Part shown: positions 1-9,971 of the stretch, in pieces
Position numbering within the stretch: the first letter of the stretch is position 1
How the letters are laid out: the number at the start of each line of letters is the position of its first letter
NCBI GenBank assembly: GCA_963576735.1
Contig: OY755187.1
Span: 3,472,001-3,536,000, forward strand
Direction of reading: 5' to 3'
DNA length: 64,000 nucleotides
Source of the DNA: Bedellia somnulentella
Lineage: Eukaryota > Arthropoda > Insecta > Lepidoptera > Bedelliidae
Made by a program: the position numbers and the translations under genes
Notes under the pieces: generated by a model
The model's database searches: none
Told to the model about the DNA's origin: nothing
The model's input: only the letters and a program-made list of their open reading frames with translations

Positions 1-52
1 GATTGTTTATGACAAAAAAATGCTGATAAAAATAGATGTTTAAATTAATAGC

Positions 53-135
53 AACCGTGATAGCTCAGTGGATAGAACGCCGCTTATCGTGCAGACAATG
101 AGGGTTCAAATCCCAGGTCGGGCCAACACCAGCTG
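53..135 (+). repeat. SINE-B head fragment (tRNA-derived)
   Basis: The tRNA-like head of SINE-B is seen: an A-box-like segment (gatagctcagtgg) and a B-box-like segment (gggttcaaatccc), followed by the family's gtcgggccaacacc. The body and 3' tail are missing. It is part of the repeat and not a tRNA gene, since the same head heads full SINE-B copies elsewhere. Confidence 0.7.
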
Positions 136-298
136 TCTTCATCATTTCTGCTCATCATATAAATTATGCTCTCAGCGGGGAACGACCCCGCAACTTCTGG
201 ACCGGGAAGCTAGACAGACACCTATCCACTCGGCCACGAACGCGATGACAAATCGCAAAGATAGTTAAATATTGCAGATATATTGAGGCGAATAATTG

Positions 299-340
299 TC
301 ATTGGGGTAGGCAGAGACTATCAATCACCACTTTATAAAA
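299..340 (-). repeat. RTE-1 LINE 3' end fragment
   Basis: A short piece of the RTE-1 3' end (attggggtaggcagagacta, then the tcaccact segment). It matches the 3' end of the long RTE copy at 43.6-45.0 kb. No coding potential. Confidence 0.5.
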
Positions 341-510
341 AAACTATGCAAATAAATCAAATAGTTGAATGAAATCATTGACGCAAATAATTATTACATT
401 ACACGTCTTGCTAATGTATCTTAAGATACTCATCTTCTAATAGGGAAGAACGAGGAAAACCCGTATATAATTCATGTGATTTTCTAAAAGAGCCGAGTAT
501 TATTTATACG

Positions 511-758
511 CATACATACATACACATACTCACGGCTTCAAATCCCTAGAAGGGATGTGTGTTTAAGGAATTAGAAATTCCTTAGCCACTTTTGGAAAGT
601 TGAGTGGGGAAAAGAGTGGAAAATAAGGGTTATTGGTGATGGGTCTCCAACCGCATCGCACAAAAATCTCTTAGAAGACCCAATACCGTTTGTCGCCTCT
701 TACGTACACCCACCGGAAGAAATGGGGTTGTGCTATTCTAAGCCGACTATACACGGCA
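511..758 (-). repeat. SINE-A copy
   Basis: A full-length copy of the commonest repeat in the window, on the - strand. It runs from a catacata tail through actcacggct, the central gggtctccaaccgcatcg block and the cgcctcttacgtacaccca block, to the ctatacacggc head. It is slightly diverged near the tail. Confidence 0.8.
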
Positions 759-849
759 AACGCATAATCAAGTTGATATAAGGCAGGCAGGCAGGTACAG
801 CTTGATATATCTAAGATATACGTTTCATAATTAAGGAGATTTTTTTTAA

Positions 850-1098
850 CATACATACATACATATACTCACGGCTATAAATCCCAAGAAAGGGGTAGCC
901 AGAGCTAAGGAATTAGAAATTCCTCAGCCACTTTTGGAAGGTACATGGGGAATAGATGGTGAAATAAAGGTTCTTGGTGATGGGTCTCCAACCGCATCGC
1001 CCAAAAATCCAATAAAAAGCCCCAATACCCTTAGTCGCCTCTTACAACACCCGTGGGTAGAAAGGGGTAGCGACATTCTAAGCCGGCACTACACGGCA
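850..1098 (-). repeat. SINE-A copy
   Basis: Full-length SINE-A with the (CATA)n tail on the left and the tacacggc head on the right. It lies 90 bp from another copy in the same orientation. Confidence 0.8.
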
Positions 1099-1300
1099 AC
1101 ATGACATTAATAATCTTTTGATAATTGTTTGACATGCTGAATTCCGTGAGACATTCATTAATTCTAGTCTAGAATCTGGCCTGGACCTATTTTGTTAACC
1201 GTTGAGCCTGTAACATTCTGTTCATATGAAGTCACGATTGCGCTGCCTCCTGTAATCAACATACTCGTATACTACAAGACAAAATTGAATGTGGGTAGCT

Positions 1301-2040
1301 GTGTTGTCTAGTGTCGGCTTAGAATAGCACTGCCCCATTTCTGCACGTGGGTGATCCTAAAAGGCGACTAAGAGTTTTAGGTCATTTTAAGTGTTTTTAG
1401 GGCGATGCCGTTGGAGACCCATCCATCAAATCAAATCATATCAAAATCAAAATCATTTATTAATTTTTTCACATGCATTATTACAAGTATACAGGGGTTC
1501 TCAAACTAGGCTAAGCCTGTATCTTGAGAAACCAGTTAATTTTAATTAATTGAAATAATTATAACCTCTACAAACAATACAAAACAAATTATTATATTTA
1601 AAGTAAATTTCCTAAAATTACAAACAGATACAGGACAAAAAAAATAATAATAATAAAAAAAGATAAAAAATAAAGAAATAATACAAGATTAAATAAAGGA
1701 TATTTGCACATATGATACTTGCAAATAAGAGCAAAGTATCTGCCTTAAACTACACACCACTTTGATATTATGCACGTACATAATTATTATAATATTTAAC
1801 ATATATATCTATATTATATACATACATACATAGGACTAAATACAACGCATAGAGTTACATAAAAAATTACATAATAAGTAAGTATAATGTACATATTTAT
1901 AATGTACATATATCACAAAGAACCTTTATTTTGCAATCTTCTCCCCACGCACCTTCCAAAAGTGGCTGAGTAATTATTATTCTTAAGCTCTGGCTATCCC
2001 TTTTAGGGATTTATAGCCGTGAGTATACATGTATGCATTT
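1301..2040 (+). repeat. SINE-A copy split by a nested LINE end
   Basis: The SINE-A head (tagtgtcggcttagaatag) runs from about 1301 to 1430. The second half (aacctttattttgcaatctt to gagtatacatgtatg) resumes at about 1920. Together they make one + strand SINE-A broken by an insertion of about 490 bp. Confidence 0.75.
1432..1918 (-). repeat. LINE 3' end, 5'-truncated, inside SINE-A
   Basis: This AT-rich block starts with degenerate tcaaatcaaatcatatcaaa repeats and then atcatttattaatttt. Read on the - strand it is a 3' UTR ending in AATAAATGATTTTGATTTTG, a common form of LINE 3' end in Lepidoptera. No RT coding is left. It interrupts the SINE-A copy, so it is the younger insertion. Confidence 0.5.
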
Positions 2041-2639
2041 GGGTGTTTTGAACATCTCCTCGGCGAGAAAATCTGAAAAAGAACCTCGCCCTCAGGATTA
2101 TACGGCGTAAACTAAATGATATGTTATAGCATGCTTCATGCATATGAAACTTAATGTTGAAATAAAACGAAATTCGTTGGTAGGTACTATGTACTCATTC
2201 TGTACCTACTTGATTGCAAGTGAAAAGCTGGAACTAATTGTATAATGTGAGTCTTGTAATATCTAATATTTCTGTGATGTAAGATTCAGTCAGTTTTAAG
2301 GTGCCGTTAGTGCAGCGAACAGAGTTTTTGAAACATTATAATGCGTATGTTTATAACAATATGGTTTTGAAAAAAATACATCAAAATCTTGAGGCTTTTC
2401 TGCTGTAAAATTGGCGATTCGAAACATGATTAATACATTTTCACTCGATAGAAAAAAATCACCAACATACCTCTAATTACACTCTTTAAAATGGTTTTAT
2501 ATTTTATTTATTTTACCTACTTACATATAACTTGCATCATAATTTGAGCATTTGTATTTCTAATAATAATTGGCGATTAGTTTTCTTTTTTAATAAATTC
2601 AATAAAACAAATATTTTAAAAACATCGATATTCGCAGTC

Positions 2640-2840
2640 CTACTCGTGCCCGAGCGCCGCCCGCCGCCCGCTCAGTGCTCGGCGAGCTGCTTTAGGGGAT
2701 GGACCTATGTCGCGCGCGCCTTGTGTTACAGATCTTACAATTTACGCGCGTGCGGCGCCGTTAGTGTGCGAGTGACCTATCTGTATACGATGCGCGTCAA
2801 TGTAGGCGTGAGAGTGACCGTGCGTACGGTTAGCATTAGC
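2640..2840. other. CpG-rich stretch upstream of the LINE
   Basis: A GC- and CpG-rich island (gcccgagcgccgcccgccgc and following) in AT-rich surroundings. An open frame crosses it but shows no family resemblance. It could be part of the 5' UTR or internal promoter of the LINE whose ORF1 starts at 3534, although a SINE-A lies between. This link is inference. Confidence 0.3.
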
Positions 2841-2994
2841 AAATATAAAAGAATTCATTCAATTCATAGATTGCACTCATTTTTATATTTTATTGTTTAA
2901 TTTATTAGGAATGGGAAAAAGAACAAAACCGTTAAAGTAACTTCTAATTTCAATTAATAATATTAAATAGTTACAGGTGTAAACTGAAAATTAT

Positions 2995-3237
2995 ATACAT
3001 ACATATACTCACGGCTATAAATCTCTTAACGGGATAGCCAGAGCTTTTGAATGAGAAATTCCTCAGCCACTTTTGGAAGTTGATTTGGGAAAAGATGGTA
3101 ATAATATATGATTTCGGTGACGGTTCTCCAACCACATCGCCCCAAAAATCGCTTAAAAAGCCCCTATACCCTTAGTCGCCTCTTACGATCACGGGTAGAA
3201 ATGGGGTAGTGTTATTCTAAGCCGACACGACACGACA
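2995..3237 (-). repeat. SINE-A copy
   Basis: Full-length SINE-A in the order tail (atacatacatatactc), gggatagccagagct, gttctccaaccacatcgcc, gccgacacgacac. It lies just upstream of the LINE coding region, either in its 5' UTR or at its left edge. Confidence 0.8.
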
Positions 3238-3533
3238 AAAGTTATGAAATTATCACTGTAATAATTTTGTTAAACTGACAGGGGTAGACGAATCTATCGT
3301 ATCATTATATTTTATACGACGACGACATGATTATTATATACTACATGATACGACCGTTACGATTTAAATCGAATGAGTTGAGCTCCGCGTAATTAAATCA
3401 TTATTTTGTTTAAAACAGTTTTTAAGTGCATAATTCTTCTATAACATTAGTTTACATATATCGTGTGTACTCTGTAAATGAAGATAATGCGAAATAATAG
3501 TGTTTGTTTGTGAAAACGGAAAAAACGTTAGAC

Positions 3534-4721
3534 ATGAACTGCGTTGTTTGCAAAAGGGCGGTTGAAGATTTTGAATTAGTGCAATGTAATTCGTGTAAAG
3601 GAGGTTACCACTACTGCTGCCTAAACATAACGTCAGCCCAGTTCCGGGAACATGAGGCAGAGATAAGAAGGTATCGTTGTCGGGACTGTACCAATGTGAC
3701 CCGAAGGATTGTAGTGACGGATGACACTCCGGTGAGGGGAGCTAGGCCTGCCAGGATGGAGGACAACTTTGTTAATTTGGATATGACTATAAACACCACC
3801 AACATGTCATGTGAGGATGTATTAACTACATCTCCGAATCAACAGGTGTCCAAGAGTGACAATCATATTAACGCCGAATCGAGTGAGGTGAGCAAAGCAC
3901 TTATTAACATCACTGAAGTTTTAAACCACACAATAACTACAAAAATGAATTCACTTGAGGAGAGGCTCACTAAGATTATTAACGAGAAACTGGAGACATT
4001 ATTGGAGAACACTCGTCTTCGTACGGAGTTAGAAAGTACTAAAAATGAGTGTCGCAGGCTGCAATCTGAGGTTCAAAAACTGAAAACTGAAATGTCAATG
4101 CATAGGGCTGGCTCGAGTTATGACAATGTTGTCGTATCTAACATCGAACGGACGCTAGTAAACCAACAATCGACATTGCCGCCAAGCGAGAGAATAGATG
4201 TGGCACTGAAGGCGCACGCGCAATCGCAGCCAGTGACCGCGCAAGTATCGGTTAAAAAGGGACAGAAAGATAATGCTAGTGGTATCATAAGCTATGCAGC
4301 TGTGGCCACGAAAACTAAGAATGGAGCGGGCAAGATGATTTCTAATAAACCAATTAACGAAGGTTGGGTTGAAGTGGGAAAAAAACAGAAAAGAGTTCAT
4401 AATAGAACGAATATAATAAAAGGCGGATGTTCTTCTATAGCTGGAATTGAGGGCGTTGAACAGAAAAAGTATCTGCATGTATGGGGTTTAAAAAAGACTA
4501 CAACGGATGAAAATATAAGAAATCATATTGAAAATATCATTGGTAAAGAAAAGGAGTTTAAAGTGGAAAAAATAAAGTTAAAAACTGAAAGAGATTATGT
4601 TTCTTATATAATTGGGATCCCTGAATCCAAATACGATGAGGTATGCAATCAAGAAAAATGGCCAGTAGATGTTAGGCTCGCCGAATGGGTTTGGTTTCGA
4701 AACCAACGTGCAAAAGACTAA
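3534..4721 (+). CDS. LINE ORF1 protein with PHD-type zinc finger
   Basis: Nucleic-acid-binding ORF1 protein of a non-LTR retrotransposon, about 395 residues, unbroken. The first ATG of the open frame is at 3534; the frame extends 30 nt further upstream without an ATG. Residues 3-52 form a PHD-like zinc finger with Cys3, Cys6, Cys18, Cys21, His26, Cys29, Cys49 and Cys52. A coiled-coil-prone Glu/Lys/Leu region follows at about 130-185. The last 90 residues (starting LHVWGLKKTTTDENIRNHIE) resemble the RRM-like C-terminal domain of lepidopteran ORF1 proteins. The 3' end overlaps ORF2 by 53 nt in another frame. PHD-containing ORF1 proteins are known from CR1 and related clades. The role, binding LINE RNA and aiding target-primed reverse transcription, is inferred from the family. 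Confidence 0.85.
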   Translation: MNCVVCKRAVEDFELVQCNSCKGGYHYCCLNITSAQFREHEAEIRRYRCRDCTNVTRRIVVTDDTPVRGARPARMEDNFVNLDMTINTTNMSCEDVLTTSPNQQVSKSDNHINAESSEVSKALINITEVLNHTITTKMNSLEERLTKIINEKLETLLENTRLRTELESTKNECRRLQSEVQKLKTEMSMHRAGSSYDNVVVSNIERTLVNQQSTLPPSERIDVALKAHAQSQPVTAQVSVKKGQKDNASGIISYAAVATKTKNGAGKMISNKPINEGWVEVGKKQKRVHNRTNIIKGGCSSIAGIEGVEQKKYLHVWGLKKTTTDENIRNHIENIIGKEKEFKVEKIKLKTERDYVSYIIGIPESKYDEVCNQEKWPVDVRLAEWVWFRNQRAKD

Positions 4722-7650
4722 AACAATAAAAAAAAATCTTTTGTTTTACCAAAACGTGAGAGGACTTAGAACTAAGTTGGAAGAATTTAAAAATAATATT
4801 TTAACATCGTCTGCAGTATTATTCGCTATCACCGAAACGAGTTGTACTGAATCCATTTTTGACGCCGAATTGGTTCCCACTGGATACAACATTCTTCGGT
4901 GTGATCGTAACGACGGGAGAAAATTGGGCGGCGCGATGTTAGTGGCCACGCCCGATTACGAAATCCGCCGAGTGCAGGTGCCGGGAGACACGAGCGTCGA
5001 CGATTACTCTTTTGAAATAATTACAGCGAGGGTACTTCGAAAAAGTCGGTTTTTGTTCGTAATATGTGTTGTTTATATCCCACCTAAAAGCACTAATTAC
5101 AATTATTTCAAATTGTTTGAAATTATTGAGCAGTTATCTTTTAAATATAAAAATAAATTGTTAGTTGTAGGGGATTTTAATATGTATTCGTGTTCAATAG
5201 ATATAATTAATTATTATGAATATTTTAAAGCTTATTGTGGAGTCAGCCAGATGAATACCATCTTAAATAAAAACGAGCGCTGCCTAGACCTAGTCCTCGG
5301 TGCGTTGGAAGGCATATGTGAGAGCGTAACGCTGTCTAGTGAGCCTCTTGTGAGTGTAGATGCGCACCACCCGCCTTTGGAAGTGACACTGTGTTGCATC
5401 CGTGGTAGCGATGACGAGGGCGCGGGGTCGTCGTCGGCGCCGCCGTCGCAGCGTAACTCAATTACAAACACCACGTTTAAACGTGAGTGGAATTTTCGCA
5501 GAGCAGATTTTTCATCCCTATATTCGAAGTTATTACTGACTGACTGGACCGACCTCTATTGTATTAAAGATTCAAATGAAGCTCTCAATTATTTTTACAC
5601 TATCATAAATAGAATAGTAGATGACTGCGTTCCTCAGAAAAAGCGTTATTCAGGCTGCCCCAGGTATTCATATCCCGAGTGGTATACACCTGAAATAAAA
5701 CGCGACATTGCTCTAAAAGCTAAACTACATAGGTTGTTCAAAAGGATAGGTTCACAATGTGATTACGATAAGTTCTCAATGGTTAGGGCTAAATTAAAGA
5801 TAGATTTACGGGTTGCTAATCGAAATTACGAAAACCGCATTCAATATTTACTATCGAAGGAACCGAAATTATTTTGGAAATTTGTTAGTTCAAAAAGGGT
5901 TAATTTGAATAAATCTGTCATCAGTGAGAACGGATCGGTGCTATCGGAAAAGGAAAGCGCTCATGCGTTTTCAAAGTTTTTCAGTTCTGTGTATGCGGAG
6001 AGCCCGGCAAGCCTTAGTGTCCCGCACGCGATGGCGGCGGACGCGGCGGCGGCGGGCGCGGCGGCGCGCGTGCATCTCACCGCGCTCAGCCGCGACGACG
6101 TGCACCGCGCGCTGGCTCGCCTGCCCGCCAAGACGTCGGCCGGGCCGGACGGGATACCGGGGTTCGTTGTTAAGGACTGTCGTGCCGTTCTGGAAGATCC
6201 ACTCTTGCATATATATAACCTTTGCCTGTCGGAGGCGACGTTTCCGGACTTTTGGAAAGTTACACGAGTGGTTCCGGTCCCAAAAGGTAAAGTAAGTTCG
6301 AATGTCCAGGATTATCGCCCTGTAGCTGTGCTTACCGCATTCGCAAAAGTATTCGAATCCGCTTTACAACAACGAATATACGGGGAGATAGCTGGGCTAA
6401 TAACAAATAGCCAGCATGGGTTTAGACCCTATCATAGTACCACCAGCAATCTTTTGAATTTTATGAGTCACGTGGTTCCTCAGGTAGATTCTGGCAATAG
6501 CGTAGACGTATCGTACTTCGATTTTAAAAAGGCATTCGATACTGTAGATGGAGATATAATTCTTGGAAAGCTAGCAAAAATGGGATTCACGCCACATTCC
6601 TTGAATTTTTTTGCTAAGTATTTAGGTAACCGCCGCCAATACGTGGACTATGCTGGATATACGTCTAGCGAATATCCTGCGTATTCTGGTATTAGTCAGG
6701 GAAGTAATTTGGGCCCCCTTGAGTTTATTATCATGGTGAATGACCTCCCGAAGGTAGTTAAGCACTCGATATGTCTTATGTTTGCCGATGACTTGAAGTT
6801 GCTGCTTCCAATTGAAACTGCCGACGATTGTCATCGAATGCAGAGTGATATTGAAGCAGTAGAGCGATGGTCTCGGGTAAATAAATTAAAGCTGAACCTA
6901 AGTAAATGTGTCACTATGACACTGACTAGGCAACACGCTCCATACCACCACCCGTATCACATTGGTGGAGTAGTGCTACCGCGGGTGCAGGAAGTGCGTG
7001 ACCTCGGGGTCACTATTAGTGCGGACCTAACTTTTTGTAGTCACATTGTGAACATTTGTAAGAGCGCATTCAGGACACTTGGCTTCGTGCTGCGCACGGC
7101 TAAGGGTTTTACCAACATAGATGCTATAAAATCTCTTTATAATTCTCTAGTGAGAAGTAAGTTAGAATTTAATGCAGTCATCTGGGCTCCACATGAAACA
7201 AAATATTGTCTTATGGTGGAGAAAATTCAAAATAAATTTATAAGATTTTTGTATTTTAAATTGTATGGTGTTTATCCGTACTACCCGTTGATGTACCCTA
7301 CTCTGTTCATATTGGGTATGGTGGGGTATGTCAAATTGGAGGTCAGAAGAAATCTCACTCTAATGGTTTATCTATTTAAAATTCTAAGAGGAATTATTTT
7401 TAATCCCACTATACTTACTGTATTGAGCGTTGAGGTTCCAAATACTACGTTGCGACGACGGCGTGCTCGGCTTCTCCTAGTGCCGTTGTCTCGGACAAAT
7501 CTTTTGCGAGAAAACTCATTAACGCGGGCTATAGCCGCATTGAACCAAGTCGATGAGGAGATCGATATTCTCCACTGTTCACTGACTGACTTCACAAAAA
7601 CAGCACTACGCTATTTATGTTATGATGTTGATAGTTATACTTGTAGATAA
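4669..7650 (+). CDS. LINE ORF2: endonuclease-reverse transcriptase
   Basis: Intact 993-residue polyprotein of a Jockey/CR1-supergroup LINE. An apurinic-type endonuclease occupies about residues 22-240: Glu56 in AITETS, Asp169 in GDFN and Asp231/His233/His234 in DAHHPP. The reverse transcriptase spans about 490-780, with the first catalytic Asp in YFDFKKAFD (near 618), the SGISQGSNLGPLEF block, and the FADD box at 705-708. A C-terminal region with Arg-rich RRRRARLLL follows. The start ATG at 4669 lies within ORF1, so translation probably needs reinitiation or coupling. No stop or frameshift is seen, so the copy may be recent and perhaps still active. The GC-rich third positions at 6010-6170 differ from the rest. 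Confidence 0.9.
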   Translation: MLGSPNGFGFETNVQKTKTIKKNLLFYQNVRGLRTKLEEFKNNILTSSAVLFAITETSCTESIFDAELVPTGYNILRCDRNDGRKLGGAMLVATPDYEIRRVQVPGDTSVDDYSFEIITARVLRKSRFLFVICVVYIPPKSTNYNYFKLFEIIEQLSFKYKNKLLVVGDFNMYSCSIDIINYYEYFKAYCGVSQMNTILNKNERCLDLVLGALEGICESVTLSSEPLVSVDAHHPPLEVTLCCIRGSDDEGAGSSSAPPSQRNSITNTTFKREWNFRRADFSSLYSKLLLTDWTDLYCIKDSNEALNYFYTIINRIVDDCVPQKKRYSGCPRYSYPEWYTPEIKRDIALKAKLHRLFKRIGSQCDYDKFSMVRAKLKIDLRVANRNYENRIQYLLSKEPKLFWKFVSSKRVNLNKSVISENGSVLSEKESAHAFSKFFSSVYAESPASLSVPHAMAADAAAAGAAARVHLTALSRDDVHRALARLPAKTSAGPDGIPGFVVKDCRAVLEDPLLHIYNLCLSEATFPDFWKVTRVVPVPKGKVSSNVQDYRPVAVLTAFAKVFESALQQRIYGEIAGLITNSQHGFRPYHSTTSNLLNFMSHVVPQVDSGNSVDVSYFDFKKAFDTVDGDIILGKLAKMGFTPHSLNFFAKYLGNRRQYVDYAGYTSSEYPAYSGISQGSNLGPLEFIIMVNDLPKVVKHSICLMFADDLKLLLPIETADDCHRMQSDIEAVERWSRVNKLKLNLSKCVTMTLTRQHAPYHHPYHIGGVVLPRVQEVRDLGVTISADLTFCSHIVNICKSAFRTLGFVLRTAKGFTNIDAIKSLYNSLVRSKLEFNAVIWAPHETKYCLMVEKIQNKFIRFLYFKLYGVYPYYPLMYPTLFILGMVGYVKLEVRRNLTLMVYLFKILRGIIFNPTILTVLSVEVPNTTLRRRRARLLLVPLSRTNLLRENSLTRAIAALNQVDEEIDILHCSLTDFTKTALRYLCYDVDSYTCR

Positions 7651-7773
7651 TAAGGAAAGTAGAAATTCAAAAAACTAGGAATGTATTATGTAATTAGGAA
7701 ATAAAATATGTGAGAAATAATCGTATTAGGCCATGTCTGTAAAGATTATTTCTATGTAAATAAATAAATAAAT
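7651..7773 (+). repeat. LINE 3' UTR and (AAAT)n tail
   Basis: A short untranslated tail after ORF2 with an aataaaa signal at about 7700, ending in four AAAT units (aaataaataaataaatg). A SINE-B begins at once after the tail. This gives the right end of the 3.5-7.8 kb LINE. Its left end is not clear. Confidence 0.65.
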
Positions 7774-8147
7774 AAATGATAGTCCAGTGGGTAGAACACC
7801 CGCCCGAAAACAGAAGGGCGTGAGTTCCAATCCTAGGTCGGGCCTACACCAATTTGTCTTTTCTAAAGTCATATGTGTGGTTAATTTATCATGGTTGTTA
7901 ACGGTGAGGGAAAACATCGTGAGGAAACCCACATGGCTGAGTTGTACTTAGTCATGTGACAGTGTATTCGTACAAAACGGCTATAGGCCTGCCCCCTATC
8001 ACGTGAGTACACTGTCTAAGCAAAACGTGGGTACCTTCTCTGGACACTAGATGGCGCTGCCATGAAAGTTCAGAAGTATTTGGTACCTCTGCCAACCCCT
8101 TCGGGGATAAACGGCGTGAACGTTTATGTTTATGTTATGTTATATTT
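7774..8147 (+). repeat. SINE-B copy, full length
   Basis: tRNA-derived SINE of about 370 bp. The tRNA-like head holds A box gatagtccagtgggtaga and B-box-like gagttccaatcc. The body is conserved (cggtgagggaaaacatcgtg, cctatcacgtgagtacact), followed by ccccttcggggata and the 3' end ggcgtgaacgtttatg with TTATG repeats. Its head (acccgcccgaaaacagaagg) matches the copy at 48.9 kb, which marks a subfamily. Confidence 0.85.
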
Positions 8148-8375
8148 TATATTGTAAACGGCCATGGTAGAAACTTTTTTTGAAATTGATAACCTAGGGT
8201 AAGCGATACAGTTTTCGTCACCCTGACTGTTATAACCATTCGTAAATATTTTAGAAAGAAAATGTAAATAATCATAAATAAATGTCCGAACCCATAACAT
8301 AGAAAATATTTGCGAGTGGCTAAAACTGTCGAGTTGACAATAACTGTATTGCTTACCCTACTGTATGTTTTTAAA

Positions 8376-8500
8376 ACGAGCGCACGCGGCGTCGCGTCGT
8401 GGAGACGGCCGCTCGATCGGCGCGTAGGCGCTTCCCCGCGCCCGCGGGGGCTGCACCCCCTCAGATGATATTTTTCGCTGAACCAACGGCGCCTTAATAA
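8376..8500. other. CpG-rich stretch
   Basis: A GC/CpG-dense block (gcgcacgcggcgtcgcgtcg to gctgcaccccctcagatgat) in AT-rich sequence. It lies 5.1 kb upstream of the first PP2C coding exon and next to a candidate promoter, so it may be a CpG island of that gene. This is inference. Confidence 0.35.
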
Positions 8501-8684
8501 AAAATAAAAACAATTCTGTCCCTGTCAGTGTTGTCTGTCATGAAAATGTCAGTATAAAATTTCAGTATTTTTATCGGCAATTTATTTAGTTTTATTTTAG
8601 TTAAGTTAATAATAAGTTAGTATTTAATATCAAAATATAAATGTGCGTTGCGCCGTGTTCTATCTAATTTGTGTTCTTGTGAGT
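8500..8684 (+). promoter_or_regulatory. Candidate PP2C promoter and 5' noncoding exon
   Basis: The first PP2C coding exon is preceded by a good splice acceptor (13571-13582), so a noncoding exon should lie upstream. This stretch has TCAGT initiator-like motifs (8524-8575), lies beside a CpG-rich block and carries a fair splice donor (tgttctt|gtgagtgtc, near 8684). No transcript evidence is available. Confidence 0.25.
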
Positions 8685-8789
8685 GTCTGTAGGACGTGTG
8701 GTTTTTTAACATCATGATTGCATCCTCAGCTTCGAGATTAATGAGGTTAAACTATTTATTTCTAATTAAAAGATGTTGTTTGTAATTGT

Positions 8790-8877
8790 TGGGCGATACG
8801 GTAGGAAATGGAAACCCATCACTAACAAACTTTATTCAACAAACGATTGTTGAATAAAGATTGTTAGTGATGGGTTT
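8790..8877. repeat. SINE-A fragment folded into a 31-bp hairpin
   Basis: A SINE-A core (gggcgatacgg to aaacccatcactaacaaac) ends in an inverted repeat. Arms at 8812-8842 and 8847-8877 pair over 31 bp with one mismatch around a 4-nt loop. The right arm is an inverted copy of the SINE-A core. Confidence 0.7.
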
Positions 8878-9025
8878 ATATTATAGGCCCCACTAAACTT
8901 CCAAAGTTTGCTAAAGAATTTTGTTTACTCTATTCTGGGATTTCAATGAACTTATTGAGAGAAATTGCAATGTTTGTTATTATGTACAAATTTCAATTTG
9001 AACAAAAATAAAGTAGTGTACAAAA

Positions 9026-9029
<4 letters not shown>

Positions 9030-9059
<30 letters not shown>
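9030..9059. repeat. (AT)n microsatellite
   Basis: About 15 uninterrupted AT units just upstream of a SINE-A copy. Confidence 0.9.
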
Positions 9060-9061
<2 letters not shown>

Positions 9062-9104
9062 GTATGTACGCAACATACGCAGATTACAATTTAGTTGTAT
9101 CTAT

Positions 9105-9341
9105 GGTGTGTAGTCGGCTTAGTATAGCACAACCCAATTTCTTCCGGTGGGTGTACGTAAGAGGCGACTAACGGTATTGGGGCTTTTAAGGGATATTTGG
9201 GCGATGCGGTTGGAGACCCATCACCAACAACCTTTATTTTTACCATCTTTTCCCCACTCACATTTCCTAAAGTGGCTGAGGAATTTCTAATTCCTTAGCT
9301 CTGGCTACCCCTTAGCCGTGAGTATATGTATGTATGTATGT
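9105..9341 (+). repeat. SINE-A copy
   Basis: Full-length SINE-A from gtgtagtcggcttagtatag to gagtatatgtatgtatgtatg, with a small deletion before the tail (accccttagccgtgag). Confidence 0.8.
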
Positions 9342-9446
9342 TGTATCTGTGTATTTCTGGTGTGCTACTTAATGATATTAAATACATCTACGGTGCTAAG
9401 CACTACAACTTTTTTTAACTTCGACTGATTTACTTAAATTATATTC

Positions 9447-9651
9447 ATGTACCTACGGCTGTAAATCTTAAGAAGGGTTATGCGAAGCCTCAGAATTAGA
9501 AATATCTATGCCACTTTTGGAAGTTGACCGGGGAAAAAATATTAAAATAAAGGTTGTTTTCGATGGGTCTCCAAATGCATCAGCACCGCCCAATAATCAT
9601 ATAAAGCCCCAACATTTCCAGCGCTATTTCTTACTCTTGCGGGTAAATTCG
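9447..9651 (-). repeat. Diverged SINE-A copy
   Basis: An old SINE-A: tacctacggctgtaaatc, agccacttttggaagttg-like, gatgggtctccaaatgcatc. Its head end is eroded. A chance open frame across it is not coding. Confidence 0.6.
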
Positions 9652-9971
9652 TTGTCACTGGAAGATTTATTAATAAAAAATGTGACAATAAGTCAGTTCT
9701 GGCTTGACAGTGACAGTTCTTGCGTGAACTAGTGATGACCAACTCGTTTTTACGCACTCGAATCGAACTAAGCTCGAGTTAACTTGCGGGAAGTTATATA
9801 TTTATTTGAATGAAGAGCTTGTTAGGTGTATCAACGATGCATGAAAAGAATAAAGAGTGAATGTTTATATATACAATCCAAATTATTTTATTGGAACTTC
9901 ATGTATTTAACACGCAAAAGGAAGGCGCTAAACTGTCGATTGCCGATATGATTCACATAATAATTGGTCGA

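Noticed and set aside
2532..2900. 122-codon open frame over the CpG-rich stretch
   Set aside because: Composition-driven frame with no recognisable domain. Treated as noncoding.
5924..6295. Arg-rich 123-codon frame and other long frames over 4.7-7.6 kb
   Set aside because: Shadow frames of LINE ORF2 caused by its GC-rich part.
8965..9341. Small open frames ending in [10 protein letters not shown]
   Set aside because: This peptide recurs wherever SINE-A is read in that frame; it is repeat translation.
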